From Planctomonas sp. JC2975 (GTDB lineage: Bacteria; Actinomycetota; Actinomycetes; Actinomycetales; Microbacteriaceae): a stretch of DNA of 64,000 nt. Positions 53,004 to 61,727 of this stretch are shown here, one piece after another; the stretch's first letter is position 1, and each line of letters opens with the position of its first letter. A program made the translations under genes and the position numbers. The DNA lies in NCBI RefSeq assembly GCF_012985205.1, contig NZ_JABEKS010000002.1:248001-312000 (forward strand). Direction: 5' to 3'. The notes under the pieces are model-generated. The model saw only the letters and a program-made list of their open reading frames with translations. It did not search any database and had not been told where the DNA came from.

Positions 53004-54284
53004 ATGGCCAACCTCACCGACGGGCCGGCGCTTTCGCCGGCCCGAACCCGTCTTGCCCTGCTGGCGCTCGCGCTGGGCGGATTCGGGATCGGCTCGACCG
53101 AGTTCGTCGCCATGGGGCTCCTGCCCAACATCGCCTCGGATCTGCTGCCGCAGCTCTACGCCGCCAGCCCGGCCGAGGCCAACGCGCAGGCCGGCTGGAT
53201 CATCTCCGCGTATGCGCTCGGCGTGGTGGTCGGAGCTCCGACCATCGCAGCGGCCGCAGCCCGCTGGCCGCGCAAGCGGCTGCTTCTCTGGCTGCTGGTC
53301 ACGTTCACCGCTGGCACCATCGCGGCGGCTGTGGCGCCCACCTTCGGCCTGGTGCTCGTCGCGCGGTTCGTCGCCGCGCTCCCGCACGGAGCGTATTTCG
53401 GCATCGCGAGCCTGGTGGCGGCATCCCTCATGGGTCCTGGCAAGCGTGCCAGGGGAGTGGCGTTCGTTCTCTCCGGCCTGACGATCGCGAACGTCGTCGG
53501 GGTTCCCGCCATCACCTGGGTCGGCCAGCAGGCTGGCTGGCGCATCGCCTATCTCGCCGTCGCAGGCATTTTCGCGCTCACGTTCGTCGCCGTGCTGCTC
53601 GCCGTTCCGTGGCAGGCCGGAAACGCGGAGGCGACGATGCGGCGCGAGCTGAAGGCGTTCATCCGGCCGCAGGTGTGGTTCACGCTCGCGATCGGCGCCA
53701 TCGGGTTCGGCGGACTCTTCGCCCTCTACACCTATATCGCGCCCATCGTCACCGACGTCGCCGGACTCCCGGAGTGGGCTGTGCCGCTCATGCTCGTGTG
53801 CTGCGGCCTCGGCATGACTGTCGGCAACCTGGTGGGCGGCGCCATGGCGGACCGCAGCGTGAAGCGCACCATGCTGACCTTCTTCGTGGTGCTCATGGTG
53901 GCGCTGATCGGCGTCGGAGCGCTGGCGCAGAACTGGGTCGCACTGGCCGTCGGCGTGTTCCTGGTCGGGGCATCCGCGTCGGCCATCTCACCCGCCATCC
54001 AGACCAGGCTCATGGATGTCGCGCGCGACAGTCAGTCGATCGCCGCTGCACTCAACCACTCGGCACTGAACATCGGCAACTCGTTCGGCGCGTACCTGGG
54101 CGGGGTGGTCATCGCCGCCGGATTCGGATACCGCGCACCGGTCTGGGTCGGACTGATCCTGACGGCGCTCGGTCTGCTCCTCGCGATCGGGTCGTTCACG
54201 CTCGACAGGGTGCGCCGCGCGCGGGGACTTCCCGTCGCGGGCCACACGGAGGGCATCCCGACCCTCCCGGTCGAGGCGCTCTGA
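53004..54284 (+). CDS. MFS exporter, DHA1 drug/arabinose-efflux type
   Basis: A 426-residue transporter with 12 hydrophobic helices and a central loop of about 20 residues after helix 6. The start L-A-L-G-G-F-G-I-G-S-T-E-F-V-A-M-G-L-L-P-N-I is the hallmark of the AraJ/YdhP/NepI efflux group, and the A-A-A-A-R-W-P-R-K-R segment after helix 2 is a variant of the MFS loop. It probably exports a small molecule or drug. Regulation through the nested palindrome upstream is likely. It is convergent with the response-regulator gene. Confidence 0.9.
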   Translation: MANLTDGPALSPARTRLALLALALGGFGIGSTEFVAMGLLPNIASDLLPQLYAASPAEANAQAGWIISAYALGVVVGAPTIAAAAARWPRKRLLLWLLVTFTAGTIAAAVAPTFGLVLVARFVAALPHGAYFGIASLVAASLMGPGKRARGVAFVLSGLTIANVVGVPAITWVGQQAGWRIAYLAVAGIFALTFVAVLLAVPWQAGNAEATMRRELKAFIRPQVWFTLAIGAIGFGGLFALYTYIAPIVTDVAGLPEWAVPLMLVCCGLGMTVGNLVGGAMADRSVKRTMLTFFVVLMVALIGVGALAQNWVALAVGVFLVGASASAISPAIQTRLMDVARDSQSIAAALNHSALNIGNSFGAYLGGVVIAAGFGYRAPVWVGLILTALGLLLAIGSFTLDRVRRARGLPVAGHTEGIPTLPVEAL

Positions 54285-54439
54285 GGGGCGCCGTCGCCGG
54301 CGTCCCACATGATCGCGCCAGGCTTCAACTTCTGCACTGGGAATCCCGGGGCACGAGCAACGAGCCGTCGCGGAAACACGCACCGATGGGCCGTGCTCGA
54401 AGTCGATCGGTTCGGGGCGCGAGAGCTTGCCGCAGCCGC

Positions 54440-55096
54440 TCAGTCGTTCTGCAGCAGGATGCCGTCCTGGATGGCGCGCTTGCGCAGCGCCACCTTGGTG
54501 CCGACGTCGTAGCCCGCGACGCGGTACTTCTCACGGATCCGCTTGAGGTAGCTCTTGGCCGTCTCGTCGGAGATGCCGAGCTTGAAGGCCACCGACTTCA
54601 CGGGCTCGCCGGCGCCGTACAGGGCCATCACGCGGCGTTCCTGCGCGCTGAGCTTGGGCGATCCCGTCGTGCTCTGGCTGAGCGCAACGTCGAGCTCCTC
54701 CGAGATGAACGAGTCGCCGCGCATCGCCGCCCTGATGGCCTCCACGATCATGTCGGCGTTCTCGCTCTTCACGATGTAGCCCTGGGCTCCCGCCGCGAGG
54801 GCCTCGCGCACCACGTTCGGGTCGGAGTACGCACTCATCAGCATGGTGCGCACGCCGGCGGCCTTCAGCGCCTGGAGCTTGATGGAGACGGGGATGTTGT
54901 CCTTGAGGTCGAGGTCGAGGAGCACGACATCGACTGGGAACTCCTCGTGCGTGAGTAGCTCGGGCCATGTAGCGACGGCGGCGACCATCTCGATGTCGTC
55001 GGCTGCGCTCCGGATCCACTCGGTGAGTGCGGCGAGGAGCATCCGGTGATCGTCGACGATGGCGATCCTGATCGGGGTCTTCTCTTGTTCCTTCAC
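54440..55096 (-). CDS. NarL/LuxR-type response regulator
   Basis: A 218-residue regulator. The receiver domain has the acidic pair I-V-D-D, phospho-acceptor Asp61 (V-L-L-D-L-D) and Lys in Y-I-V-K-S. The C-terminal HTH is LuxR-type (L-S-A-Q-E-R-R-V-M-A-L ... S-V-A-F-K-L-G-I-S-D-E-T-A-K-S-Y-L). The GTG at 55096 follows GAGGAAACAC. The kinase that should phosphorylate it is encoded 1.2 kb upstream on the same strand, with a membrane protein between. Confidence 0.9.
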   Translation of the reverse strand: MKEQEKTPIRIAIVDDHRMLLAALTEWIRSAADDIEMVAAVATWPELLTHEEFPVDVVLLDLDLKDNIPVSIKLQALKAAGVRTMLMSAYSDPNVVREALAAGAQGYIVKSENADMIVEAIRAAMRGDSFISEELDVALSQSTTGSPKLSAQERRVMALYGAGEPVKSVAFKLGISDETAKSYLKRIREKYRVAGYDVGTKVALRKRAIQDGILLQND

Positions 55097-55155
55097 GTGT
55101 GTTTCCTCACTCTGGCGGCGAGCCGGGCGATGGGGCACGCCTTGATGCGAGTCGC

Positions 55156-56301
55156 TCAGCGGTCCGCCGTCGCGTCGACAAGGCAGTCCACCTCAATGCG
55201 CACCATAGCGGACTGTCCGGTCTCGGTGTACCGACCGACTCTGCGAATAGCTTGCCACGCCGCGGGATCCACCTGGCGTCGTGGGATGCCGGTCGCCTCG
55301 AGTCGAATCTGCAAGCTGTGCACGTGCGGACCGGCATCCGCTCCTCTGACGATGCGGATGACGAGGGCCGCCGCAGGCCGGGGAACGCTTCCGACGAGCA
55401 GCCAGATAGCGGAGAACAGGCCATCGCGCTGCCGCGCGGACAGCGACGCGGCGAGGCCGTCAGGGTCGTCGATCCGCGTGACCGGATCGAGGAGCGCGGA
55501 CTCGGTGACGGCGTGGTGCAGCCAGGTCTGCCTGCGGTCCTCGACGAGGTGCAGCCGCAGCTGGGTCGCCAGGGCTGAAGCGCGTGCGGCAGTCGCCTCG
55601 TCGAGCGGGAGTTCCGCACGTCCTGCTGCGACGTCGTCGAGAAGCTGCTCTGCGGCGAAGTCGAGGCGTTCCAGCTCCTCCGATGCCAGCATCCCGACGG
55701 CGGAGTCGCTGCTCGTGGTGCTCTGGGTCTGCGCGATCTCGGAGTGGTACTGCACGATCGAGCGGAACGACCGCACCAACGACACCCCGACGAGCGGTGC
55801 TGCGCAGGCGATGATGACGAACGCCACACGAGGTGCAGCCGACAGTGGATCGGGAACCTGGAGTCCGAGGACGACGAAGAGGATCACCGCGAATCCGCCC
55901 GTGGCCACCAGGATGTCGCGCGGCGGCCTGGTCGTCACGGCCGCGAACAGCAGCCCGCCGACCCCTACGCACGTCACGGGGAACACCGTGGTCGCCCCCG
56001 GCGACCACGATCCGATCAGGTCGAGAGCGGTGACGATCCCGCACGCGACGAGAAGGCCGGCGAAGCGCCCCTGCTCAGTGGGCGCCTCGCGGGGCGCCGG
56101 CATGACCCACATGAGCGCGGCAACGACGATGAGGAAGACCACGGCCGCCACGCCGAACCAGACCATCGGGTAGAACCGCCCGAACACCGCGAAGCGGATC
56201 GTCGAGGCGGCGACCAGCGCGTCCGCGATGACCATCGTGCCGATCCGCAGGCTGCTGACCCCCGTGTAGACGTGGGTGGCGCGGGCATCGAGGCGGCTCA
56301 T
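55156..56301 (-). CDS. Uncharacterised membrane protein of the two-component operon
   Basis: A 381-residue protein I do not recognise. The N-terminal 175 residues contain about six hydrophobic helices, and a cytosolic part of about 200 residues follows. Its layout mirrors that of the kinase downstream (membrane domain, a helical region, an alpha/beta C-terminus), and the segment Q-R-D-G-L-F-S-A-I-W-L-L-V-G could be a wrecked N-box. No phospho-acceptor His or ATP-binding glycines are seen. It starts within the stop of the kinase gene (ATGA) and ends 59 bases before the regulator gene, so it belongs to the same unit. It may be a pseudokinase. Confidence 0.72.
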   Translation of the reverse strand: MSRLDARATHVYTGVSSLRIGTMVIADALVAASTIRFAVFGRFYPMVWFGVAAVVFLIVVAALMWVMPAPREAPTEQGRFAGLLVACGIVTALDLIGSWSPGATTVFPVTCVGVGGLLFAAVTTRPPRDILVATGGFAVILFVVLGLQVPDPLSAAPRVAFVIIACAAPLVGVSLVRSFRSIVQYHSEIAQTQSTTSSDSAVGMLASEELERLDFAAEQLLDDVAAGRAELPLDEATAARASALATQLRLHLVEDRRQTWLHHAVTESALLDPVTRIDDPDGLAASLSARQRDGLFSAIWLLVGSVPRPAAALVIRIVRGADAGPHVHSLQIRLEATGIPRRQVDPAAWQAIRRVGRYTETGQSAMVRIEVDCLVDATADR

Positions 56302-57464
56302 GCTTTCGGCACCTCCAGCACGACGGTGGTGCCGGATCCGGGCGCGCTGAACAAGCGCGCGTTCCCGCCGACGTCGCGAACGCGCGCCACGATCGACTCG
56401 GTGAATCCGAGTCGCCCTGGCGACACGCTCCCCATGTCGAATCCGACACCGGAATCGGTGACCATCGCCCGCACAGTGACGTCGTCGTCCGTGATCGTGA
56501 CGTGCGCCTGCGTCTCGCCCGAGTGCCGGCGCACATTCTCGAGGCATTCGGCCAGCGCGAGCAGGAACGCGTCGAGCGTCTCGGCCGGCAGCAGGACGTG
56601 CCCCGTTCCGTGCCAGGCGACGTCGAGTCCCATCCGCTTGAACCGCTGCTTCACCGTCTCGAGCGTGTTGCCCAGCGTGGACTCTTGCACCTGCCGCAGC
56701 GTGTAGTCGCCAGAAGCCGCCGGATCGGGCGTGTAGCCGAGCCGCAGCTGGCGAAGCAGCTCGGCGTCCTCGGAGGCCTGAGCTCGCAGCGCGTGCTCGC
56801 CGACGCCTCGACCGGAGTGCGCGAGCAGCGTGAGTGTGGCGAGCACCGTGTCGTGCAGCAGCCGCGCGCTCTGCCGACGTCTGGCCTCGAGTTCACTCGC
56901 CTGGCGTTCCGTGCGGTAGGCGTCGCTCATGCCCTCGATGCGGTCGACGGTCTGCGGCACGATGCGCGCCACCCAGACAGAGGTTCCCGTGCAGAAGGCC
57001 CAGCTTCCGACAGTCACGAAGAGCGCGGCGATGAGGTTGCCGCGCACGGACATCACCGTCGGGATGACCACGGCGAGCACAGCCACGAAGCCGGCGCCGA
57101 GGATGACCCGGCGGCGCGCCTCGGCGGCGAGCAGGAAAGCGGCGCTGCTGGAGGCGACGACGAGCATCGCGACGACCGAGGTTGCGGCTGGACCCGACTT
57201 CCCGCCGCTGAGCCCGACCACTCCGATGCCGATGAGTGCCGTCACCAGGATGACCACAACGGGGATGGGTGAGGTGCGGCGCTGCAGGTAGGCGCCGGCC
57301 GCGACGATGAGCAGGGCGAAGGCCACGATGCTGATGGTGGCCTCGAGCGCAGGAAGCGCCCCTGGAAGGATCGCGCACACCACCGTCGCGCCGCCGGCGA
57401 CGGTGGTCACGGTCGTCGACGCGAACGCGAGCATACGGTCGCGTTCTTCGACGGTGCGCGTCAT
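56298..57464 (-). CDS. Sensor histidine kinase, HisKA_3 type
   Basis: A 388-residue kinase with about six hydrophobic helices in residues 12-165. The HisKA_3 box is R-R-R-Q-S-A-R-L-L-H-D-T-V-L-A-T-L (phospho-acceptor His in L-H-D-T), and the ATPase domain has A-E-C-L-E-N-V-R-R-H-S and D-S-G-V-G-F-D. This is the DesK/NarX-like type that pairs with LuxR-type regulators such as the one downstream. GGAGGATCG precedes ATG 57464. On the minus strand TAATCT at 57520-57525 could be the -10. No signal is known for this set. Confidence 0.9.
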   Translation of the reverse strand: MTRTVEERDRMLAFASTTVTTVAGGATVVCAILPGALPALEATISIVAFALLIVAAGAYLQRRTSPIPVVVILVTALIGIGVVGLSGGKSGPAATSVVAMLVVASSSAAFLLAAEARRRVILGAGFVAVLAVVIPTVMSVRGNLIAALFVTVGSWAFCTGTSVWVARIVPQTVDRIEGMSDAYRTERQASELEARRRQSARLLHDTVLATLTLLAHSGRGVGEHALRAQASEDAELLRQLRLGYTPDPAASGDYTLRQVQESTLGNTLETVKQRFKRMGLDVAWHGTGHVLLPAETLDAFLLALAECLENVRRHSGETQAHVTITDDDVTVRAMVTDSGVGFDMGSVSPGRLGFTESIVARVRDVGGNARLFSAPGSGTTVVLEVPKA

Positions 57465-57603
57465 CGATCCTCCGGCTGTGCCTCACCCATGGGTGCAGAC
57501 CCCCAGGCACGTTACAGACAGATTAGGCCGTCTGGCTGACACCGCCTCGCCGGCGAGCAGGCGCCTGTCGGATGTTCGGCCTGCCGGATCGGGAGGCGGC
57601 GAT

Positions 57604-57621
57604 CGGCGTGATCGCACGCCG
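57604..57621. terminator. Hairpin after metX
   Basis: CGGCGTG (57604-57610) pairs with CACGCCG (57615-57621) around ATCG. It lies 30 bases beyond the metX stop on the minus strand. There is no T-run. Confidence 0.4.
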
Positions 57622-57650
57622 GGCCCGCTGATTCGTCGCCGGGCTCGGCG

Positions 57651-58856
57651 TCAGGACTCGAGAAGGCGTGCCAGCTGAGGTCCGATGAGGTCGTCCTCGA
57701 TGAGGAACGCGTCGTGGCCGAATGGTGAGTGGATGACGACCGGGTGCGCTCCGTGGATGCTGTTCGGCATGCCTGCCGCGATGATCTGCTGCCCTTCGAC
57801 GCTGTACAGCCGGTCGCTGTCGATGCCGAGCACGAGCGAGCGCGCCGTGACCCTGGACAGTGCGGTGTCGACGCCGCCGCGTCCGCGTCCGATGTCGTGC
57901 GACGTCATGGCGTTGACGACGGTGATGTAGCTGTTGGCGTCGAAGCGGCGGGTGAACTTGTTGCCGTGGAAGTCGAGGTACGACTCGACGGCGAAGCGTC
58001 CGCCCGCGCCGAGCGGAGAGATGCCGCTCTGCCAGCTGCGCTGGAACCGTTCGTTCAGCTCGTTGGCGCTGCGGTAGTTCAGGAGGGCCATGCGGCGCGC
58101 GAGCGCGAGCCCTGCGTGCGGTCCGTCGCCGTCGTCCGCGTCGTAGTAGCGCCCAGCCCGGAACTGCGGATCCGTGCGGATCGCCTCGATCTGCACCGAG
58201 TTCAGAGCGATCTGGTCGGCGGTGGAGAAGGGAGGCGCCGCGATCACGGCGACGCGCTCCACGCGATCCGGCAATCCGACGGCCCACTCCAAGGCGTGCA
58301 TGCCGCCCATGGATCCGCCGATGACGGCCGCCCAGCGTGCGATCCCGAGCTCATCGGCCAGCGCCGCCTGGGCGTTCACCTGGTCGCGGATGCTGGTGTA
58401 CGGAAACCGGGGACCCCACTCGATGCCATCGGGCGCGAGCGATGCAGGGCCGGTCGAACCCTGGCATCCGCCGATCATGTTCGGGGCCACCACGAACCAT
58501 CGGTCGGTGTCGATGGCCAGGCCGGGGCCGACGATGCCGTCCCACCATCCCGAGGTCGGATGCCCGGGACCGGCGTCGCCCACGACGTGGCTGTCTCCGG
58601 TGAGCGCGTGGAGCACGAGCACGGCGTTGCCGCCGTCGGCGTCGGGCGTTCCCCACGTCTCGTACGCGACGACGGCGTTCGAGAGCGTACGGCCGCTCTC
58701 GAACGACAGCGGACCGATGCGGAGGAATCGGCGGTCGCCCTCGGGATCGCCATCACGCCAGGCTCCGGTCGCGCGGGGCTTGCCGAGCAGCGATCGTGCC
58801 TGCGCGTCGGTGATGAAGCTCGACGGCACCGTGTCTTCAGAGGTCTGCCAGTCCAT
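57651..58856 (-). CDS. metX: Homoserine O-acetyltransferase
   Basis: A 401-residue alpha/beta hydrolase that activates homoserine for methionine synthesis. The catalytic triad is Ser182 in G-G-S-M-G-G, an Asp in G-I-D-S-D and a His in G-H-D-A-F. The fold text Y-E-T-W-G and V-L-H-A-L-T-G is characteristic. Start ATG 58856 is preferred (M-D-W-Q-T-S-E-D); an ATG at 58898 is possible. It is downstream of metY on the same strand with a hairpin between, so it may have its own promoter. Confidence 0.93.
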   Translation of the reverse strand: MDWQTSEDTVPSSFITDAQARSLLGKPRATGAWRDGDPEGDRRFLRIGPLSFESGRTLSNAVVAYETWGTPDADGGNAVLVLHALTGDSHVVGDAGPGHPTSGWWDGIVGPGLAIDTDRWFVVAPNMIGGCQGSTGPASLAPDGIEWGPRFPYTSIRDQVNAQAALADELGIARWAAVIGGSMGGMHALEWAVGLPDRVERVAVIAAPPFSTADQIALNSVQIEAIRTDPQFRAGRYYDADDGDGPHAGLALARRMALLNYRSANELNERFQRSWQSGISPLGAGGRFAVESYLDFHGNKFTRRFDANSYITVVNAMTSHDIGRGRGGVDTALSRVTARSLVLGIDSDRLYSVEGQQIIAAGMPNSIHGAHPVVIHSPFGHDAFLIEDDLIGPQLARLLES

Positions 58857-58943
58857 GGTGAGGTCAATTCTCCCCGCTGCCGCGGCATCCTTCGGCACGT
58901 GTTACGGGCGCGCGGCCACCGTGGGGAACGGACGGGCATGCGA

Positions 58944-58970
58944 AAGGACCCGGACGAAGCCGGGCCCTTC
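58944..58970 (-). terminator. Hairpin between metY and metX
   Basis: AAGGACCCGG (58944-58953) pairs with CCGGGCCCTT (58960-58969) with one G-T pair, around a CGAAG-type loop, 35 bases after the metY stop. It may partly separate metY from metX transcription. Confidence 0.55.
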
Positions 58971-59004
58971 CACGATGTCGGTACGGCCGCACGGCCGCGG
59001 CGTG

Positions 59005-60333
59005 TTACGCCGAGACGCTGTCGGCCTGGGTCGCGGCGCGCGCCGCGGCGAGGCCGGCGTCGAGATCTGCCTTGAGGTCCTGGACGTTCTCGATGCCGAC
59101 GGACAAGCGCACCAGGCCCGGCGTCACGCCGGCCGTGAGCTGCTCCTCGGGGGAGAGCTGCGAGTGGGTGGTGGATGCGGGGTGGATGACCAGCGAGCGC
59201 ACATCGCCGATGTTGGCGAGGTGGCTGAACAGGCTGAGGTTGTCCACGAGCGCACGGCCGGCGTCGACGCCGCCCTTGAGCTCGAAGGACAGCACGGCGC
59301 CGACGCCCTTGGGGGCGTACCTGTTCGCAGCGGCGTACCACGGGCTGGTCGGCAGGCCTGCGTAGTTGACCGAAGCCACATCGGGGTGGTTCTCGAGGAA
59401 CTCCGCGATCTCCTGCGTGTTCTGCACGTGGCGCTCGATGCGCAGTGACAGCGTCTCGATGCCCTGGATAAGCAGCCAGGCGCTGTTCGGCGCGATGGCC
59501 GCGCCGAGGTCGCGCAGCAGCTGGACGCGGGCCTTGATGATGTACGCCAGTCCGTCGCCGACGGCTTGCGTGTAGCTGACGCCGTGGTAGGACTCGTCCG
59601 GCTCCGTGAGCCCGGGGAACTTCGCCACGTTCTTCGACCACTCGAAGTGGCCGCCGTCGACGATGACGCCGCCGATGGTGGTGCCGTGGCCGCCGAGGAA
59701 CTTCGTCGCCGAGTGGATCACGATGTCGGCGCCGTGCTCGAACGGACGGATCAGGTACGGGGTGGCGATTGTGTTGTCGACGATCAGGGGCACGCCGGCC
59801 TCGTGGGCGATGCCCGCGACGGTCTCGATGTCGAGGATGTTGACCTTCGGGTTGCCCACCGTCTCCGCGAAGAACAGCTTCGTGTTCGGGCGGACGGCGC
59901 GGCGCCACTCCTCGGGGTCGTCCTGGTTCTCCACGAACGTGGTCTCGATGCCGAGGCGGCCGAGCGTGTACTTGAACAGGTTGTAGGTGCCGCCGTAGAT
60001 CGAGCTGGAGGAGACGATGTGGTCGCCCGCCTGCGCGATGTTCAGCACGGCGAAGGTCTCAGCGGCCTGACCGCTGGCAACGAGCAGGGCGCCGGTGCCT
60101 CCCTCGAGCGCCGCGACGCGCTCCTCGACGACGGCCTGCGTCGGGTTCTGGATGCGCGTATAGATGTTGCCGAACTCGGCCAGCGCGAAGAGGTTCTTCG
60201 CGTGGTCGGAGTTGTTGAACACGTACGACGTGGTCTGGTAGATGGGCGTGGCCCGCGCGTTGGTCACCGGATCGGGCGCGGCGCCCGCGTGGACCTGCTT
60301 GGTTTCGAACTGCCACTGGGCGGCGTCGGTCAT
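59005..60333 (-). CDS. metY: O-acetylhomoserine aminocarboxypropyltransferase (sulfhydrylase)
   Basis: A 442-residue PLP enzyme of the gamma-family that makes homocysteine directly from O-acetylhomoserine and sulfide. The PLP Lys is Lys211 in S-A-T-K-F-L-G-G-H-G-T-T-I-G-G; R-I-Q-N-P-T and E-G-G-T-G-A-L-L-V-A-S-G-Q-A-A binding elements are intact. The product of metX is its substrate. ATG 60333 follows GGGAG at 7 bases. The region before it has no SAM riboswitch that I could recognise. Confidence 0.95.
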   Translation of the reverse strand: MTDAAQWQFETKQVHAGAAPDPVTNARATPIYQTTSYVFNNSDHAKNLFALAEFGNIYTRIQNPTQAVVEERVAALEGGTGALLVASGQAAETFAVLNIAQAGDHIVSSSSIYGGTYNLFKYTLGRLGIETTFVENQDDPEEWRRAVRPNTKLFFAETVGNPKVNILDIETVAGIAHEAGVPLIVDNTIATPYLIRPFEHGADIVIHSATKFLGGHGTTIGGVIVDGGHFEWSKNVAKFPGLTEPDESYHGVSYTQAVGDGLAYIIKARVQLLRDLGAAIAPNSAWLLIQGIETLSLRIERHVQNTQEIAEFLENHPDVASVNYAGLPTSPWYAAANRYAPKGVGAVLSFELKGGVDAGRALVDNLSLFSHLANIGDVRSLVIHPASTTHSQLSPEEQLTAGVTPGLVRLSVGIENVQDLKADLDAGLAAARAATQADSVSA

Positions 60334-60393
60334 GATGATCTCCCGATTGGTGCGACGGAGGGCCGGCGTGGCATCCGCGCCGGTGGTCCATTC

Positions 60394-60422
60394 ACCATAG
60401 GCACGGCGCCTTGCCCGCCCAA
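60394..60422 (-). promoter_or_regulatory. metY promoter candidate
   Basis: On the minus strand TTGGGC (60422-60417) stands 17 bases before TATGGT (60399-60394), a TAnnnT -10. Transcription would begin near 60387, about 55 bases before the metY ATG. Confidence 0.5.
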
Positions 60423-60445
60423 AACCCTCGAAACACGACGTAACC

Positions 60446-61654
60446 TCACCCGGCGGACGGACGCCGACCGTCTTCGGAGGGGGACGGATGCTGCGGCGGC
60501 CCGTCGGCATCCGTCGCGTTCTCCAGGGGTGCGTCGATGAGCACCGTGCCAGGCGGGACCGGCACGTCGGGTGCCGTCGGAGGCGGGATCTCGGCGAGCG
60601 CCTGCCTGCGGAACAGCCACGGGAAGTCCGGTTCGACCACCCAGTGGAACGCCTTCTTGATGAAGGGCTGCGCGAGGAAGGCGGAGATCGCCACGGCCAG
60701 CGCGATCATCCCGATCAGGACCAACGGGGAGGGCTGGTGGTCGAGCACCCCCGACTCGCGCAGCGGATACAGGAAGAAGCTGTGCAGCAGGTAGATGTAC
60801 ATCGTCGCGGCGCCCCACGCCGTGAAGACGACGCGGCGTCGCGGTACGAGGGTGAGGAACGCGAGCGTCAGCAGGGCCCCGATGCCGATCATGAGGAGAC
60901 GCACGGCTCCCGCCCACCACTGGTCGTACCCGAACGAGTCGTACTGCTCGTCGTACAGGAGGAACCGGCGGATGAGCAGGTCACGCCACACGTCGATGTA
61001 GAGGCCGAGGAAAAGGAGCACGAGCGCGAAGAGCGCCAGTGCTCCGGCCCGCCAGCGCCAGGCGACGGCGCGACGCAGCTTCAGCCAGCGCTTGGTGCCG
61101 TCCCAGTGGCGCAGCTTCCAGCCGAAGACGAAAAAGGGGAGAAGGCCTGCTGTGCGGGCCAGGGCTAGCGTCGAGTCCACGTTGTCGAGGTATCCGGCGG
61201 CCACGGAGACCAGCAGAGCGAACACCATCGGGTAGCGCAGCATCACGATGTACGGCAGCGCGACTCGCCACACGCCGAGCGCGATCAGGAACCACAGCGT
61301 CCAGCTCGCGGTCGTGTAGTCGAGGCTCAGCTTTCCCGTCACGGCCCACGAGATCAGGCTCCACACGGTCTCGAAGATCACGTACGGGAAGACGATGTCG
61401 GTGAGCAGGCGCTTGACGCCGCGGTATCCGGGCGGTTGCGCCTTCGCGAAATATCCGGACACCGTCACGAACACCGGCACGTGGAACAGGTAGATGAAGA
61501 GGTAGAGCGCGTATGCGGTGTCGGAAGCCGCGATCAGCTTGAGAATGGCGTGTCCGATCACGACCAGCGTGATGGCCAGCCAACGAGCGTTGTCCCAGTA
61601 GGCGACCCTCGCCTTGCGCGGCGTCGTCGTCGTGATCCGTTCGGCGATCGTCAT
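60446..61654 (-). CDS. Membrane acyltransferase 3 family protein
   Basis: A 402-residue protein with about ten hydrophobic helices and a Pro-rich cytosolic tail of about 55 residues. The motif Y-W-D-N-A-R-W-L-A-I-T-L-V-V-I-G-H-A at the N-terminus, with its His in the first helix, is typical of the acyltransferase 3 family. These enzymes O-acetylate sugars or cell-wall polymers at the membrane. The acceptor is unknown. On the minus strand TAGTGT stands 7 bases before the ATG (leaderless). It is divergent from the SDR gene. Confidence 0.88.
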   Translation of the reverse strand: MTIAERITTTTPRKARVAYWDNARWLAITLVVIGHAILKLIAASDTAYALYLFIYLFHVPVFVTVSGYFAKAQPPGYRGVKRLLTDIVFPYVIFETVWSLISWAVTGKLSLDYTTASWTLWFLIALGVWRVALPYIVMLRYPMVFALLVSVAAGYLDNVDSTLALARTAGLLPFFVFGWKLRHWDGTKRWLKLRRAVAWRWRAGALALFALVLLFLGLYIDVWRDLLIRRFLLYDEQYDSFGYDQWWAGAVRLLMIGIGALLTLAFLTLVPRRRVVFTAWGAATMYIYLLHSFFLYPLRESGVLDHQPSPLVLIGMIALAVAISAFLAQPFIKKAFHWVVEPDFPWLFRRQALAEIPPPTAPDVPVPPGTVLIDAPLENATDADGPPQHPSPSEDGRRPSAG

Positions 61655-61727
61655 CCGATCAACACTATGGGGCTCGCCACGCTTCCCGCATTTCGGTCGT
61701 CGAGCCGGCGACCGTCAGAATGGTGGA

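Noticed and set aside
54285-54439. Terminator between the MFS gene and the response regulator
   Set aside because: Short complementary words exist but no convincing stem with a sensible loop was found.
60334-60445. SAM riboswitch before metY
   Set aside because: No pattern resembling the SAM-I or SAM-IV cores could be recognised; the region has a plain promoter and a short leader.
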